Assembly: GCA_945952415.1 (NCBI GenBank) | Contig: CAMFIF010000011.1 | Span: 62,001-126,000 of the forward strand | DNA length: 64,000 nt | Source of the DNA: an uncultured Rhizobium sp. | GTDB taxonomy: Bacteria; Pseudomonadota; Alphaproteobacteria; Rhizobiales; Rhizobiaceae | Reading direction: 5' to 3' | In this document: piece by piece, positions 15,834 through 31,289 of the stretch | Numbering within the stretch: the stretch's first letter is position 1 | Layout: each line of letters starts with the position of its first letter | The notes under the pieces: model-generated | Database searches by the model: none | The model's input: the letters and a program-made list of their open reading frames with translations, nothing else | Told to the model about the DNA's origin: nothing | Program-made: the position numbers and the translations under genes

Positions 15834-16015
15834 GCCGGATGTCCTTATACGCAATACGCAACCATCACAGGGGTTATTAGTGTTTTTTCAACCAGAAAGA
15901 TTAAGAAGCTCCTAACCAAGCGAAATCAGGGAGAAACGCCGTCCCGCAACCGCCTGGCGCTTCTCACCGCCCCGGGATTGGCTCTATGCTCGCGCCCCAA
16001 CCGGAGGAGAGAGCC

Positions 16016-17173
16016 ATGCAAAAGAGACTGACGCCGAGCGAGATCCTGCCCCTGTCCCCGACCGCGACGCTGATCGGCCGCGTCTGGCTGGATGCGGTGG
16101 ACGGACCGGTGCCGGTCACGCTGCGCGGTGGCGATCTTTTCGATATCTCGGCGCTTGGGGCGACGGTCTCGGCGATCCTCAACCGGGAGGGGACGCTGGC
16201 GCTTGACGGCGATTTTCCGCGGCTTGGCACGCTTGACGATTTTCTTTCTGAAGGCGGCAATCGCGGGCGGCTCGGCGCGCTCCTTGCGCCCTGCGACCTT
16301 CAGGTGGTGAAGGCGGCGGGCGTGACCTTTGTCGACAGCATGCTGGAGCGGGTGATCGAGGAGCGGGCCAAGGGCGATCCGGCGGCGGCGGACGCCATCC
16401 GGGCGGCGCTGAAGCAGGTGCTGGGCGAGCAGCTGAGCGCCATCGTGCCCGGTTCGGAAGCGGCAAGCCGGGTGAAGGCGGTGCTGCAGGCGGCCGGCAA
16501 CTGGTCGCAATATCTGGAAGTGGGCATCGGGCCGGATGCGGAAATCTTCACCAAGGCCGCGCCGCTGTCCTCTGTCGGATGCGGCGCCATGGTGGGGATC
16601 AACCCCATGTCTTCCTGGAACAATCCCGAACCGGAAGTGGTGCTTGCGGTCAATGCCCGCGGCGAGATCCGGGGGGCCGCGCTCGGCAATGACGTGAACC
16701 TTCGCGATGTCGAAGGCCGCTCGGCGCTGCTTCTCAGCAAGGCCAAGGACAATAACGGCGCCTGCGCCATCGGGCCCTTCATCCGGCTGTTCGATGCGGG
16801 CTTCGGGATGGCCGATGTTGAGAAGATTGCCGTCAGCCTCTCGGTCACGGGGGCGGATGGCTTCACGCTGTCGGGCACCAACGACATGTCGCGCATTTCC
16901 CGCCGACCCGCCGATCTCGTGGGGCAGGCGATTAACCGCTCCCACCAGTATCCTGACGGCTTCATGCTCTTCCTCGGCACCATGTTCGCCCCGGTGAAGG
17001 ACCGCGGCGCGCCGGGCCTCGGCTTCACCCATCATCTGGGCGACGAGGTGAGGATTTCCTCGCCGGATCTCGGAGCGCTCGTCAACTGGGTCGGCCGCAG
17101 CGACGAGATCGCCCCCTGGACCTTCGGCATCGGCGCGCTGATGGCAAATCTCGCCCGCCGCGGCCTGCTGTGA
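16016..17173 (+). CDS. Fumarylacetoacetate hydrolase (FAH) family protein
   Basis: 385 residues, cytosolic. The metal-binding acidic triad of the FAH fold is visible in NNPEPEVVLAVN (two Glu) and GNDVNLRDVEGR (Asp), with a conserved Lys in LLSKAKDNN. The long form (about 385 residues) is used in several rhizobial sugar-acid or keto-acid pathways as a dehydratase or hydrolase; the substrate cannot be read from the sequence. GGAGGAGAG precedes the ATG; an upstream in-frame ATG at 15986 lacks a good RBS. Single gene, with a 5-base convergent gap to the next gene. Confidence 0.85.
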   Translation: MQKRLTPSEILPLSPTATLIGRVWLDAVDGPVPVTLRGGDLFDISALGATVSAILNREGTLALDGDFPRLGTLDDFLSEGGNRGRLGALLAPCDLQVVKAAGVTFVDSMLERVIEERAKGDPAAADAIRAALKQVLGEQLSAIVPGSEAASRVKAVLQAAGNWSQYLEVGIGPDAEIFTKAAPLSSVGCGAMVGINPMSSWNNPEPEVVLAVNARGEIRGAALGNDVNLRDVEGRSALLLSKAKDNNGACAIGPFIRLFDAGFGMADVEKIAVSLSVTGADGFTLSGTNDMSRISRRPADLVGQAINRSHQYPDGFMLFLGTMFAPVKDRGAPGLGFTHHLGDEVRISSPDLGALVNWVGRSDEIAPWTFGIGALMANLARRGLL

Positions 17174-17178
17174 GGCGG

Positions 17179-18054
17179 CTATTCCGCCAGTTCGAAGACC
17201 AGACGGGCGTTCGGGCTGCTGTCCGTATAGCCCACCACGTCGCAACCCTTTCTGACGGGCGCCTTGCCGGTAAGGACCATGCGGTCGCCGCCCTGATCGT
17301 AGCCCTGAACGATATAGGGCGCGGGCTTGCAGCCCTTCTTGTAGGTATAGGCTACCCCCTGCATGCCGGAACCCGGCGTGATCCACCCGTGAAAGAGGAC
17401 GGTGTTTTCGCTGATCGTGCCCGATATCGAGGCTTTCGGACGGGTGTAGTAAATGATCTGCTGGCGCTGGTCGAAGAACATGTCCGAGCCATTATGGCCA
17501 GCCGGCATGCCATAGGGCTGATAATCCGGTCCGATATGGAGCGTGTTTTCCACCGGTACCCGATCATAGGGGGTGCCGAAGGGGCAAAGCGCCAGCCACT
17601 CCACCGCATAGCCAAGGCCGTTGGCGGCATTGTCCGTGCCGATGCGCTTGCCGGTTTCCGCATCCTTGATGGCGATATTGCCATCGTCGAAACGGCTGCC
17701 CTCGACCCGGCCATCGAAGAGATATTTCCGGCCGTCGAAAGACCAGAGCTCGCCCGTGACGCAATTGGCCCGGCTTTCATAGACCTTGCCCCCTTCCTGC
17801 GCGACGACTCCCTTCGCGCAGTCTTCGACCTGCGCCTCCGTTCCCGGCTGCCATCCGGCACACCAATTGCGGGCAGTGGAAAGGGTCACCCGCGCCCGGG
17901 CGGTGGAGGCCTCGCCCCCAAAGTCGGACCTCTCGAAAATCATGGCACCGGGCGACTTGTTGCTGCCCGTGGAGATCACGTCACGGTCGAGCGGCGGCGG
18001 CATGTCCGGCACGAGGGCCGAGGCAAGAAGAACAAGGAAAGGCGCAGAGAGCAT
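17179..18054 (-). CDS. Exported hypothetical protein
   Basis: 291 residues; short signal peptide (MLSAPFLVLLASALVPD). The mature part has six or more Cys (NWCAGWQPG, EDCAKG, ANCVTG, ALCPFG, KKGCKPAP, RKGCDVVG) that could form disulfides in the periplasm. No domain recognised; the pattern of small polar strands suggests a beta-rich fold. RBS GGAG. Last gene of a four-gene minus-strand run (19417 to 17179) of exported or membrane proteins, so a shared envelope role is plausible but unproven. Confidence 0.65.
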   Translation of the reverse strand: MLSAPFLVLLASALVPDMPPPLDRDVISTGSNKSPGAMIFERSDFGGEASTARARVTLSTARNWCAGWQPGTEAQVEDCAKGVVAQEGGKVYESRANCVTGELWSFDGRKYLFDGRVEGSRFDDGNIAIKDAETGKRIGTDNAANGLGYAVEWLALCPFGTPYDRVPVENTLHIGPDYQPYGMPAGHNGSDMFFDQRQQIIYYTRPKASISGTISENTVLFHGWITPGSGMQGVAYTYKKGCKPAPYIVQGYDQGGDRMVLTGKAPVRKGCDVVGYTDSSPNARLVFELAE

Positions 18055-18118
18055 CGGAAACTCCGGTGAGGAACGAAGGAGCAGGAGCGGGAAGGGTTTT
18101 ACCCCTTCCCGCGGGACC

Positions 18119-18562
18119 TCAGCGGCAGTCGCGACTGTTCGCGGTCTTCATCATGCAGGCGGTCACGAGGGCGGGGTCGATGCGCCGGGCGTCGGCAGGC
18201 GCCTCCTCGGTCCAGGCAACCACCTTCCAGTGGCCAGTTTCGTCATCCCGGACGATTTCCATGGGCGCGACCTCGTTGCGGCCGTCCATATGGATTTCCA
18301 TCAGCTGCTTGCTCCACATCAGCATGCCTTCGCTGCGGAATGTCAGGTGCCGGTCCTTCTCTCCGGAAAAGGCGCAGATCAGGTCACGAATTCTCGTGCT
18401 GCCGTCGCCATAATTGCTGACGGCGATGGAGGAATCGAGCAGGTCCTGGTCCGCGCCCGAACGGGCGATTTCCTGGTCGCAATGCGTATCGGTCGCCCCG
18501 GCGGAGGGGGCTGCCAGCAGAAGGCCAGCGCCAAGCGCGGCCACGATCAGAGAGATATGCAT
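18119..18562 (-). CDS. Exported hypothetical protein
   Basis: 147 residues with a signal peptide cleaved near AGA-TDT (residue 23). The mature protein has four Cys (HCDQE, LICAFSG, TACMMK, RDCR) and no recognised domain. The order of a short helix, two strands (RHLTFRSEGML, WKVVAWTEE) and a C-terminal helix is compact. AAAGGGA precedes the ATG. Third gene in the four-gene run. Confidence 0.65.
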   Translation of the reverse strand: MHISLIVAALGAGLLLAAPSAGATDTHCDQEIARSGADQDLLDSSIAVSNYGDGSTRIRDLICAFSGEKDRHLTFRSEGMLMWSKQLMEIHMDGRNEVAPMEIVRDDETGHWKVVAWTEEAPADARRIDPALVTACMMKTANSRDCR

Positions 18563-18585
18563 GGGGTTCCCTTTTTTTCTGGCGG

Positions 18586-18969
18586 TTACTGGAGGATGGT
18601 CCAGCCATTGTCGGTGCTGGCAAGGCGGATGGTCTGGGCAAGCTCGCGCGGCGGCATTTTCAGCGGGCCGCCGGAAACCTTGAAGCGCACATCGCAGCGA
18701 TAGGCCTTCTCGCCGTCAGCGGCGCAGCCGATCTTGTCGACATCGGTGATGTGGATGGCCATGTCCTGCGCTATGCGGCTGGCCGACTGGCCGCCGGCGA
18801 TTCCTGATGCAAGCGCGGTCGCCTGGTTCATCTGCGCATCGATGGCCTGCGTGAGGGCGGCTTCGATATCGGAAGCGGAGGGTTCGCCGCGCGAACAGGC
18901 GGCAAGAGCGAGCCCGGCGACCAGCAGCGGCACGGCGCGGGCAAGCGGGCGGATGGAGCGGTTTTTCAT
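18586..18969 (-). CDS. Small lipoprotein, hypothetical
   Basis: 127 residues; lipoprotein signal with lipobox LAAC at about 22-25, so probably anchored to a membrane. The mature part begins with a helix (ASDIEAALTQAIDAQMNQ) and ends in a beta-rich region with two Cys (KIGCAADGEKAYRCDVRF). Similar small lipoproteins are widespread in alphaproteobacteria without known function. AGAGGG precedes the ATG. It is 23 bases upstream of the next exported protein gene. Confidence 0.7.
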   Translation of the reverse strand: MKNRSIRPLARAVPLLVAGLALAACSRGEPSASDIEAALTQAIDAQMNQATALASGIAGGQSASRIAQDMAIHITDVDKIGCAADGEKAYRCDVRFKVSGGPLKMPPRELAQTIRLASTDNGWTILQ

Positions 18970-19048
18970 GATACCCTCTGGAGAGGCGGGGTTTTTCGGG
19001 AACGGGCGGTCGTGACGCGGATCGGCAGGCGGCGGCCTGCCCGCCCGC

Positions 19049-19417
19049 TTAGAGAAGCCAGGCGCGCGGCTCGGTGATCGCTTCGTTGCGGATCAGATAG
19101 ACGAGGCTCTTGATGCAGCGGGCGAGATACCAGAGCGAGACGACGAAGAAGCCGAAAATGCCGATGACCACAAAGGACAGGAGCACGCAGACGAAGGAAT
19201 AGAGAAGCCCCTTCCAGAAGGTGCCGATAAGATAGGTATAGTGGGAGGCAAGCAGCGCATTGGCCTTCGGACGGTCTACATAGGCAAGGATGACCGCCGC
19301 CGGCGCGAAGAAGAACATGAGGCCGAGGGCGACATAGCCGAGAACCGGCGGCTCAGCAGCCGCAGGGGCAATAACCGGCGCGGCAGTGGAAGCGGGCGAA
19401 AGCGAAACGTCAGACAT
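19049..19417 (-). CDS. DUF4870-like small inner-membrane protein
   Basis: 122 residues. An Ala/Pro-rich N-terminus (about 1-25) is followed by three predicted membrane helices: LGYVALGLMFFFAPAAVIL, a middle helix around FWKGLLYSFVCVLLSFVVIG, and one merging into FFVVSLWYLARCIKSLVYL. The YVDRPKANALLASHYTYLIGT loop (about 45-65) is the DUF4870-like signature in which a helix-swapped His-Tyr region precedes the second helix. RBS GAGG. First gene of the four-gene run; function unknown. Confidence 0.7.
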   Translation of the reverse strand: MSDVSLSPASTAAPVIAPAAAEPPVLGYVALGLMFFFAPAAVILAYVDRPKANALLASHYTYLIGTFWKGLLYSFVCVLLSFVVIGIFGFFVVSLWYLARCIKSLVYLIRNEAITEPRAWLL

Positions 19418-22321
<2,904 letters not shown>

Positions 22322-22377
22322 GCTTTAAACAAGGGCGGCCGGCCAATCAGGCCCCGCCCCGCTTGAAGAAAAAGAGG

Positions 22378-22410
22378 CGTGCCGCTCCCCACGGGCGGCA
22401 CGTTTTTTTT
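22378..22410 (+). terminator. Rho-independent terminator after chemoreceptor 1
   Basis: Perfect 8-bp stem CGTGCCGC (22378-22385) / GCGGCACG (22395-22402) with a 9-nt loop, then eight T. The rest of the 324-base gap (22322-22645) holds an AT-rich promoter-like stretch near 22500-22555 (TATATTCTTACATTAAAATT) for the second receptor, and no gene. Confidence 0.9.
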
Positions 22411-22528
22411 GACCGTCTTCCCTGACTGTCCCGGGCCTGTTGCCTGCGGGCGCCAAGCGCGCATCGCACCGCTCCCCGCAGGCGAACCACCATAAGCCTT
22501 CTCTACTCTTCGTATATTCTTACATTAA

Positions 22529-24988
<2,460 letters not shown>

Positions 24989-25058
24989 AGGCCTCAGCCG
25001 ACTTCATTGGAAAGCCGGCATTTTTCCTTGCGAAATCAACGGCCTAGCCCCTTCGTTC

Positions 25059-25084
25059 GCGAAGTTTACGGCCGTAAACTTCGC
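25059..25084. repeat. 26-bp perfect palindrome between convergent genes
   Basis: Two 13-base arms, GCGAAGTTTACGG and CCGTAAACTTCGC, form a perfect palindrome with no loop. It lies in the 100-base gap between chemoreceptor 2 and the convergent ABC ATPase gene, five bases from the ATPase stop. No U-run on either side. It may be a bidirectional terminator-like structure or a protein-binding site. Confidence 0.7.
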
Positions 25085-25088
25085 ACCC

Positions 25089-26152
<1,064 letters not shown>

Positions 26153-26156
<4 letters not shown>

Positions 26157-27076
26157 CGGCTGTCTCCGGATGGGGGTATGTCGTAGGATCGCGGGTGGGT
26201 GGAAATGGCGCGCGAGGCGATCGCAACGCCCGCTTCCAGACAGGCGGCCAGCGGCTGATCCGCCGCAAGCGCCGCCAGAAAGCCCGCATTGAAGACGTCT
26301 CCCGCGCCGATCGTGTCGATGACCCGAACCGGCGGGGCCGGTGCTTTATAGACCATGCCCGCCCCATCGACAGCGAGCGCCCCTTCCGGTCCGCGTTTCA
26401 CCACGGCAATCGCCCCTTCGGGCATGATCGCGCGGAGCGCCCGGGCCGCCTCGACCGGATCGTCCCGGCCGGTCAGCATGGTGCTTTCCACCTCGTTGAA
26501 GAGCGCGATCCGGCAGCGGGAGAGCCAGTGCCGGGCGGCCTTGCGGTTTTGCTCGGTCCAGCCATCGGTCGGCCAGCCCGTATCGAGCGCCAGCGCAAGA
26601 CCCTCCCGATCCGCCCAGTCGAAAAGCCGGTCATAGTCTGCGACCAGCCGGTCGGTGAGGAAGGAGCCGCAGAGAAGACCGTAGCCGCCAGCAAGGCTGC
26701 GTCCGGCCAGGGCTTGCCTGACATCGTCGAGGCTGAAATGGGCGAGATGGCCGCGGGTGGTGAAGAAGGTGCGCTCGCCATCGGGATGGACGAGCCCGAC
26801 CGAGAGCGTCGTGCCACCCGCATGGACGGGCAGATGGGCGCCGGTTGCGGCAAAGCCTTCCGCCAGCCAGCGGCCGAAGACATCGTCGCCCGTATTGGCG
26901 GCAAGGGCGAAGGGAAGGCCAAGCGCCATCCAGGCCAGCGCCGTATTGCCCGCCGATCCGCCGACGCGGAGATCGTCATGGTCGAGGATCACTTCCGTTC
27001 CGGGCTTCGGCCAGGGGGTCGCGGGGCCCATGATCAGGTCGGCATTCAGGTTTCCGATGACGGCAAGGGGCTTCAT
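26153..27076 (-). CDS. PfkB-family carbohydrate kinase
   Basis: 307 residues. The N-terminal GNLNADLIMG and VGGSAGNTALAW segments and the C-terminal DTIGAGDVFNAGFLAAL (catalytic Asp and anion hole GAGD) define the ribokinase/PfkB fold. Likely phosphorylates the sugar or sugar derivative brought in by the ABC transporter; the substrate cannot be told from sequence. It is immediately downstream of a SIS-domain gene, the pairing seen in amino-sugar and Amadori-compound (fructosamine) pathways. Confidence 0.9.
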
Positions 27077-28084
27077 TCACTCGCTCCGTGTGATCTTGCT
27101 GGAGCGGACCGGCGTCCCGGCATTGTCCACCCGCGCATCGGCAAAGGCAATCATCAGCCGCTGCGCCGCCGGCAGCATGGCGAAGATCGCGGCAAGGCCG
27201 CTTGCCGGCCGGAAGGAAAGCGTGACCGCCCCTTCGACCGGCGCTTCGCCGGAGGAATCGAAGAGTACCAGCGGTGCCCCCGCCTCCACCACGGAGCGGG
27301 CCATGGCGGTGACGAGAGGCGCGGTCTCATCCGCCCCGCGAAAGAGCACGACGCCGAGCTTTTCCGACAGCATTTCCATCGGCCCATGGCGCAGCTGCCC
27401 GCCTTCCAGCGAAAAGCAGGGGCGGCGCGAAAGCTCGGTGAGGCCGAGCGCCAGCGCTTCGGCAACGCCCTGCAGCCGGCGACCCGACGTCACCACGGTT
27501 TCGACGCCGGAAAGCGCGGCAAGCGCAGGCCCGATTGCCGGTTCTTCCGGGTCTTCGAGCGCGGCAAGGGCGGCGGCGGGATCGACGCCCAGGGCGGCGA
27601 AGATCGCAAGATGCAGCGCAAAGGTGATGGTGAGGCTGCGCGTTGCGGCAAAGGCCCGCTCGGTGCCGCCGGCGCCGACCAGGCTCGGCACGGCGGAGGC
27701 GAGGAAGGAACCCGCCTCCAGCGTCAGGCCGAAACAGGGGCTGTGGCCGCCGGTTTCGGCAAACCAGCGATGCACCTCGGCGCTTTCGCCCGATTGCGAT
27801 GTGATGAAGACGGTGCGCCCTTCGAGCGACAGCGGCGCGCCGAGCTGTTCGGAAAGCGGCAGCGCCACCGCATCGATGCCGAGCGCGCGGTAGAGGGGCT
27901 CCACCCCGCGATTGACCGCATGCGAACCGCCCATGCCGAGAAGCAGCAGGCCTTTCGTCTGGCGAAGGGCGGCGGCAATCTCTGCCGCCAGCGCCCCGGC
28001 GCCATGATAGGAGGCCAGCGCATCCTGATGCTGGCGGGCCATTTCCCGATCGATTGCGAGAAGTCCGTCCGGACGGGCTTTCAT
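27077..28084 (-). CDS. SIS-domain sugar isomerase/deglycase-like protein
   Basis: 335 residues with two SIS domains as in the isomerase half of GlmS, AgaS and FrlB. LLLLGMGGSHAVNRG and FITSQSGESAEVHRW (first domain) and VVTSGRRLQGVAEALALGLT and LRHGPMEML (second domain) are the sugar-phosphate-binding segments. No glutaminase domain, so it is not GlmS itself. The frame is open far upstream but that part is antisense to the permease; the ATG at 28084 follows AAAGGG. Expected to act on the phosphorylated substrate of the neighbouring kinase. Confidence 0.85.
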   Translation of the reverse strand: MKARPDGLLAIDREMARQHQDALASYHGAGALAAEIAAALRQTKGLLLLGMGGSHAVNRGVEPLYRALGIDAVALPLSEQLGAPLSLEGRTVFITSQSGESAEVHRWFAETGGHSPCFGLTLEAGSFLASAVPSLVGAGGTERAFAATRSLTITFALHLAIFAALGVDPAAALAALEDPEEPAIGPALAALSGVETVVTSGRRLQGVAEALALGLTELSRRPCFSLEGGQLRHGPMEMLSEKLGVVLFRGADETAPLVTAMARSVVEAGAPLVLFDSSGEAPVEGAVTLSFRPASGLAAIFAMLPAAQRLMIAFADARVDNAGTPVRSSKITRSE

Positions 28085-28089
28085 GGATC

Positions 28090-28935
28090 TCATCCCTTTA
28101 CGCCGCCATTGGTGAGCCCCGAAATCAGGGCGCGTTGCATGAAGAGCCCCACCAGAACCGGCGGCAAGGCGGCAAGCACGCCGGCCGTTGCGATGAGGCC
28201 ATAATCGGACACCCGCCCGCCCGCGAGATCGGCAATCGCGACCGTCAGCGTCTTGGCGCGCTGGTCTGCGGTAAAGAGCAGGGCATAGAAGAATTCGTCC
28301 CAGGCGAGCAGGAAGGCGAAGAGCGCCGAGGTGGCGACGACCGGCATGGCAAGCGGCAGCGTGACGATGCGCAGCGTGGCGAACAGCCCTGCCCCGTCCA
28401 TCATCGCCGCCGCCTCGATATCCCGGGGAATGGTGTCGAAGCCGGATTTCATCAGCCAGGTGGTGAAGGGCGCGAGAATGGTGAGATAGACGAGCGCCAG
28501 CGAGAAGACATTGTTGAGCAGGCCGAAATGGGCAAGCGCCATGTAGAGCGGCACGGCCAGGGCCACCGGCGGCAGCATGTAGGTGCCGATGATGAGCCCC
28601 AGCGACCAGCCGATGGAGGGCGTGCGTGACACCGCCCAGCCCGCCGGAATGGCAAGCAGCACGGCGGCGATCGTGGCGGTTCCCGCGACAAGAAGACTGT
28701 TTCGAAGCGCGGCAAGGAAGGCCGCTCCGGCGCTGTTTTCCACCGTGGAGAGAAGCAGGCGGTAGCGGGAGAAATCCACCGCCTCCGGCCACCAGCGGAG
28801 CGGCTTTGCCGCCAGATCCGCCGGCGGCGAAATGGACATGACGAACAGCCAGACGAGGGGCGCGAGGATGACCGCCGCCAGAAGGAGCGCGGCGGCATGA
28901 AGGGCAATTTTCCGTGCAAGGCTCTGGCGTTCCAT
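28090..28935 (-). CDS. Carbohydrate ABC transporter permease (MalG type)
   Basis: 281 residues, six predicted membrane helices. The EAA loop with the conserved Gly that docks with the ATPase is at DIEAAAMMDGAGLFATLRIV (about 180-200). Forms the channel with the MalF-type permease encoded just upstream; the genes overlap by one base. Five bases separate it from the SIS gene. Confidence 0.93.
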   Translation of the reverse strand: MERQSLARKIALHAAALLLAAVILAPLVWLFVMSISPPADLAAKPLRWWPEAVDFSRYRLLLSTVENSAGAAFLAALRNSLLVAGTATIAAVLLAIPAGWAVSRTPSIGWSLGLIIGTYMLPPVALAVPLYMALAHFGLLNNVFSLALVYLTILAPFTTWLMKSGFDTIPRDIEAAAMMDGAGLFATLRIVTLPLAMPVVATSALFAFLLAWDEFFYALLFTADQRAKTLTVAIADLAGGRVSDYGLIATAGVLAALPPVLVGLFMQRALISGLTNGGVKG

Positions 28936-29819
28936 CAGGCGGCACTCCCCGCGGCCTTGCGCACCAGCGCCCCATAGGCAAGGGCAAGCAGCGTGACCAT
29001 CAGCGTGACGATGAGCGCCAGCGACGCGCCCGATCCCGCCCGGCCGAAGGAGAAGGCCTCCTGATAGACGAGAATGGACAGCGTGCGTGTGGAATTGGCC
29101 GGCCCGCCCCGCGTCATGACCCAGATGATGTCGAAGACCTTGAAGGCCTCGATGGTGCGCAGCACCAGCGCCACCATCAGCGGCCCGGCAAGATAGGGCA
29201 GGATGACGAAGCGGAAACGGTTGAGGGCGGAAGCGCCATCGACCAGCGAGGCGGCGATGAGGTCGCGCGGCACGCTTTGCAGCGCCGCGAGCGCAATCAG
29301 CGCCACCAGCGGGAAGTTCTTCCAGCAGTCGGCAAGGATCAGCGCCGCCATGGCCGAGCCCGGCTCGCCGAGCCAGGAGCGGTATTCGCCAAGAAGGCCA
29401 AGCTGCGTCAGCGCCGCATTGAGCGCGCCATATTCCGGATTGTAGATCAGCCGCCAGAGCGTGGCATTGACGATGGTGGGCAGCGCCCAGGGCAGGATCA
29501 TCAGCGCCCTGAGAAGCGTGCGGCCGTAGAATTGCTGGTTGAGCAGCAGGGCGGCGAGAACGCCGAGCACCATTTCAATCCCCACCGAGACGATGGCAAA
29601 GAAGGCGGTGGTGGAGAGCGTGCCGCGAAAATTACTGCCGGAAAGGATCTTCGCATAATTGTCGAGGCCGACGAAATGGCCAGTCAGCCCGACGAGCTTC
29701 GCATCCGTGAAGGAGAGCCGCACGGTTTCCGCCATCGGCCAGCCGATGACGGCAATCATGACAGCCAGCAGGGGAAGCATGAGAAGCCATGCCCGGGTCG
29801 TGAGCCAGGTACTGGACAT
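28935..29819 (-). CDS. Carbohydrate ABC transporter permease (MalF type)
   Basis: 294 residues, six predicted helices without the large MalF periplasmic loop. EAA motif: DLIAASLVDGASALNRFRFV. Partner of the MalG-type protein. It lies 98 bases downstream of the binding-protein gene; that gap has GC-rich dyads (GGGCGCCC-type) that could lower read-through from the highly expressed binding-protein cistron. Confidence 0.93.
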   Translation of the reverse strand: MSSTWLTTRAWLLMLPLLAVMIAVIGWPMAETVRLSFTDAKLVGLTGHFVGLDNYAKILSGSNFRGTLSTTAFFAIVSVGIEMVLGVLAALLLNQQFYGRTLLRALMILPWALPTIVNATLWRLIYNPEYGALNAALTQLGLLGEYRSWLGEPGSAMAALILADCWKNFPLVALIALAALQSVPRDLIAASLVDGASALNRFRFVILPYLAGPLMVALVLRTIEAFKVFDIIWVMTRGGPANSTRTLSILVYQEAFSFGRAGSGASLALIVTLMVTLLALAYGALVRKAAGSAA

Positions 29820-29917
29820 TGGAGCATCTTTCGGGAGGAACGGGAAGGCGAAGCCGGGGTCCGGGTCAGGTCCGGGCGGGCGCCTTCGAAAGGGCGCCCG
29901 CCCGAAACGGGAGGAGA

Positions 29918-31153
29918 TCAGAGGCCGCTGTTTTCAGCCGCGGTCTTCAGCGCATCGGCAGGTGCCGCCTGGCCGAGCAGCGATTCCTGGATGGCCTGCT
30001 GCAGGGCGGTGGAAAGCTCCTGATATTTCGGCGTGGTCGGACGCGGATACATGGCGGCAAGGCCCTGCTTGGCGGCGGCGATCAGCTCTTCCTGGCCCTT
30101 GGTCACCGCCGGGTCCTCGTAGGAGGAAGCCCAGATCGGCAGGCTGAGCTTGGCATACTGGTTCTGCGTCGCCTGCGAGGTCATGAATGTGATGTATTTC
30201 CAGGCTTCTTCCTGGTGCTGGCTGGCCGAGGTGATGCCGAGGCCCATGGAGCCGTTGACGGCCGAAACCTCGCTCTTGCCGGCAACGCCGGGCGCAGGCA
30301 CGACGCCCACCTTGCCCGCGACCTTGCTGTCCTTCGGGTCATTGGCCATGTTGTACATGTAGGTCCAGTTGAGCGCGAAGGCCGCCTCGCCGTTCTGGAA
30401 CACCTTGCGGACGTCCTCTTCGAGGAATTCCTTGGAATTCGGATTGGTGAGGCCCGACTTGTAGCTGTCCACCATGTAGGTGAGCGCATCGAGCGCGCCG
30501 CCTTCGGCAAAGGCGGGCTTGCCGTCCTTGAGGAAATCGCCCTTGTTGGCGGCTACCAGCGTGGTGAAATCGCAGATCGCGGCTTCCGCCTGCGCCCAGC
30601 TCCAGGAAATCGGGGTTTTCAGAAGGCCCTTGTCCTGAATGATCTTGGCCTGTTCGGAAAGCTCTGCCCAGGTCTTCGGCGGCGCCTTGATGCCCGCCTT
30701 TTCCAGGATTTCCTTGTTGTAGAAGAGATATTTCGTATCGAGGATCCAGGGCATGCCGTAATATTTGCCGTCATACTGGACGGTGGTCCAGGCGCCGGGC
30801 AGCACGCCCTTCTTCATCTCCTCGGTGATGCGCGGGGAGACATCGACAAGCACGTTGCCGGCCGCATATTCCGCGGGCCAGATCACGTCGAAGAGCACGA
30901 CGTCATAGGCCCCGCCGGAGCCCTGCGCCAGCACGGTCTTGTCGTGCAGACCCTCATAGGGCACGAATTCCAGGTTCACCTTGATATCGGGATTGGCCTT
31001 GGTGAAGGCCTCCGTCATCGCCCGCACATCCGCCTCGCTATAGGCTGCCTGCGCCATGAACAGCGCATTCAGCTGGGTTTCGGCAAGGGCATGCGAGGCC
31101 AGAAGCGCGGTCATCGCGCCGGCGCCGAGCAGCATTTTCACGGTCTGTTTCAT
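29918..31153 (-). CDS. Sugar ABC transporter substrate-binding protein (family 1)
   Basis: Periplasmic solute-binding protein, 411 residues. Signal peptide ends at about ALA-ETQ (residue 24). The mature protein is of the MalE/UgpB-like family: YSEADVRAMTEAFTKANPDI near the start, then the hinge segment VLFDVIWPAEYAAG and MPWILDTKYLFYNKEILEKA. The ATG at 31153 has an excellent RBS (GGAGGAAG). First gene of the operon; an inverted-repeat operator lies 73-95 bases upstream, facing the divergent ROK regulator. Confidence 0.93.
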   Translation of the reverse strand: MKQTVKMLLGAGAMTALLASHALAETQLNALFMAQAAYSEADVRAMTEAFTKANPDIKVNLEFVPYEGLHDKTVLAQGSGGAYDVVLFDVIWPAEYAAGNVLVDVSPRITEEMKKGVLPGAWTTVQYDGKYYGMPWILDTKYLFYNKEILEKAGIKAPPKTWAELSEQAKIIQDKGLLKTPISWSWAQAEAAICDFTTLVAANKGDFLKDGKPAFAEGGALDALTYMVDSYKSGLTNPNSKEFLEEDVRKVFQNGEAAFALNWTYMYNMANDPKDSKVAGKVGVVPAPGVAGKSEVSAVNGSMGLGITSASQHQEEAWKYITFMTSQATQNQYAKLSLPIWASSYEDPAVTKGQEELIAAAKQGLAAMYPRPTTPKYQELSTALQQAIQESLLGQAAPADALKTAAENSGL

Positions 31154-31225
31154 CGCTTCCTCCATTTTCCGACCGGCATCGGGCAGCCCTTTGCCTGTCC
31201 TCATCCCCGGGCTTCTTTGGCCCAA

Positions 31226-31248
31226 TTAAGTCAAATGACTTGACTTAA
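31226..31248. promoter_or_regulatory. ROK-type operator in the divergent promoter
   Basis: TTAAGTCAA (31226-31234) and TTGACTTAA (31240-31248), a perfect 9-bp inverted repeat with a 5-base spacer, in an AT-rich window between the binding-protein gene and the ROK gene. Position and form fit autoregulation by the ROK protein; the TTGACTT half is also a plausible -35 element. Confidence 0.75.
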
Positions 31249-31289
31249 ACTTTGTGTATGTTTCTATCCCTGTCAAGAGGTATTTTCCG

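Noticed and set aside
28085-28987. Extension of the SIS-domain protein to 636 codons
   Set aside because: The extra part is out of frame within the permease gene; the ATG at 28084 has an RBS and matches family length.
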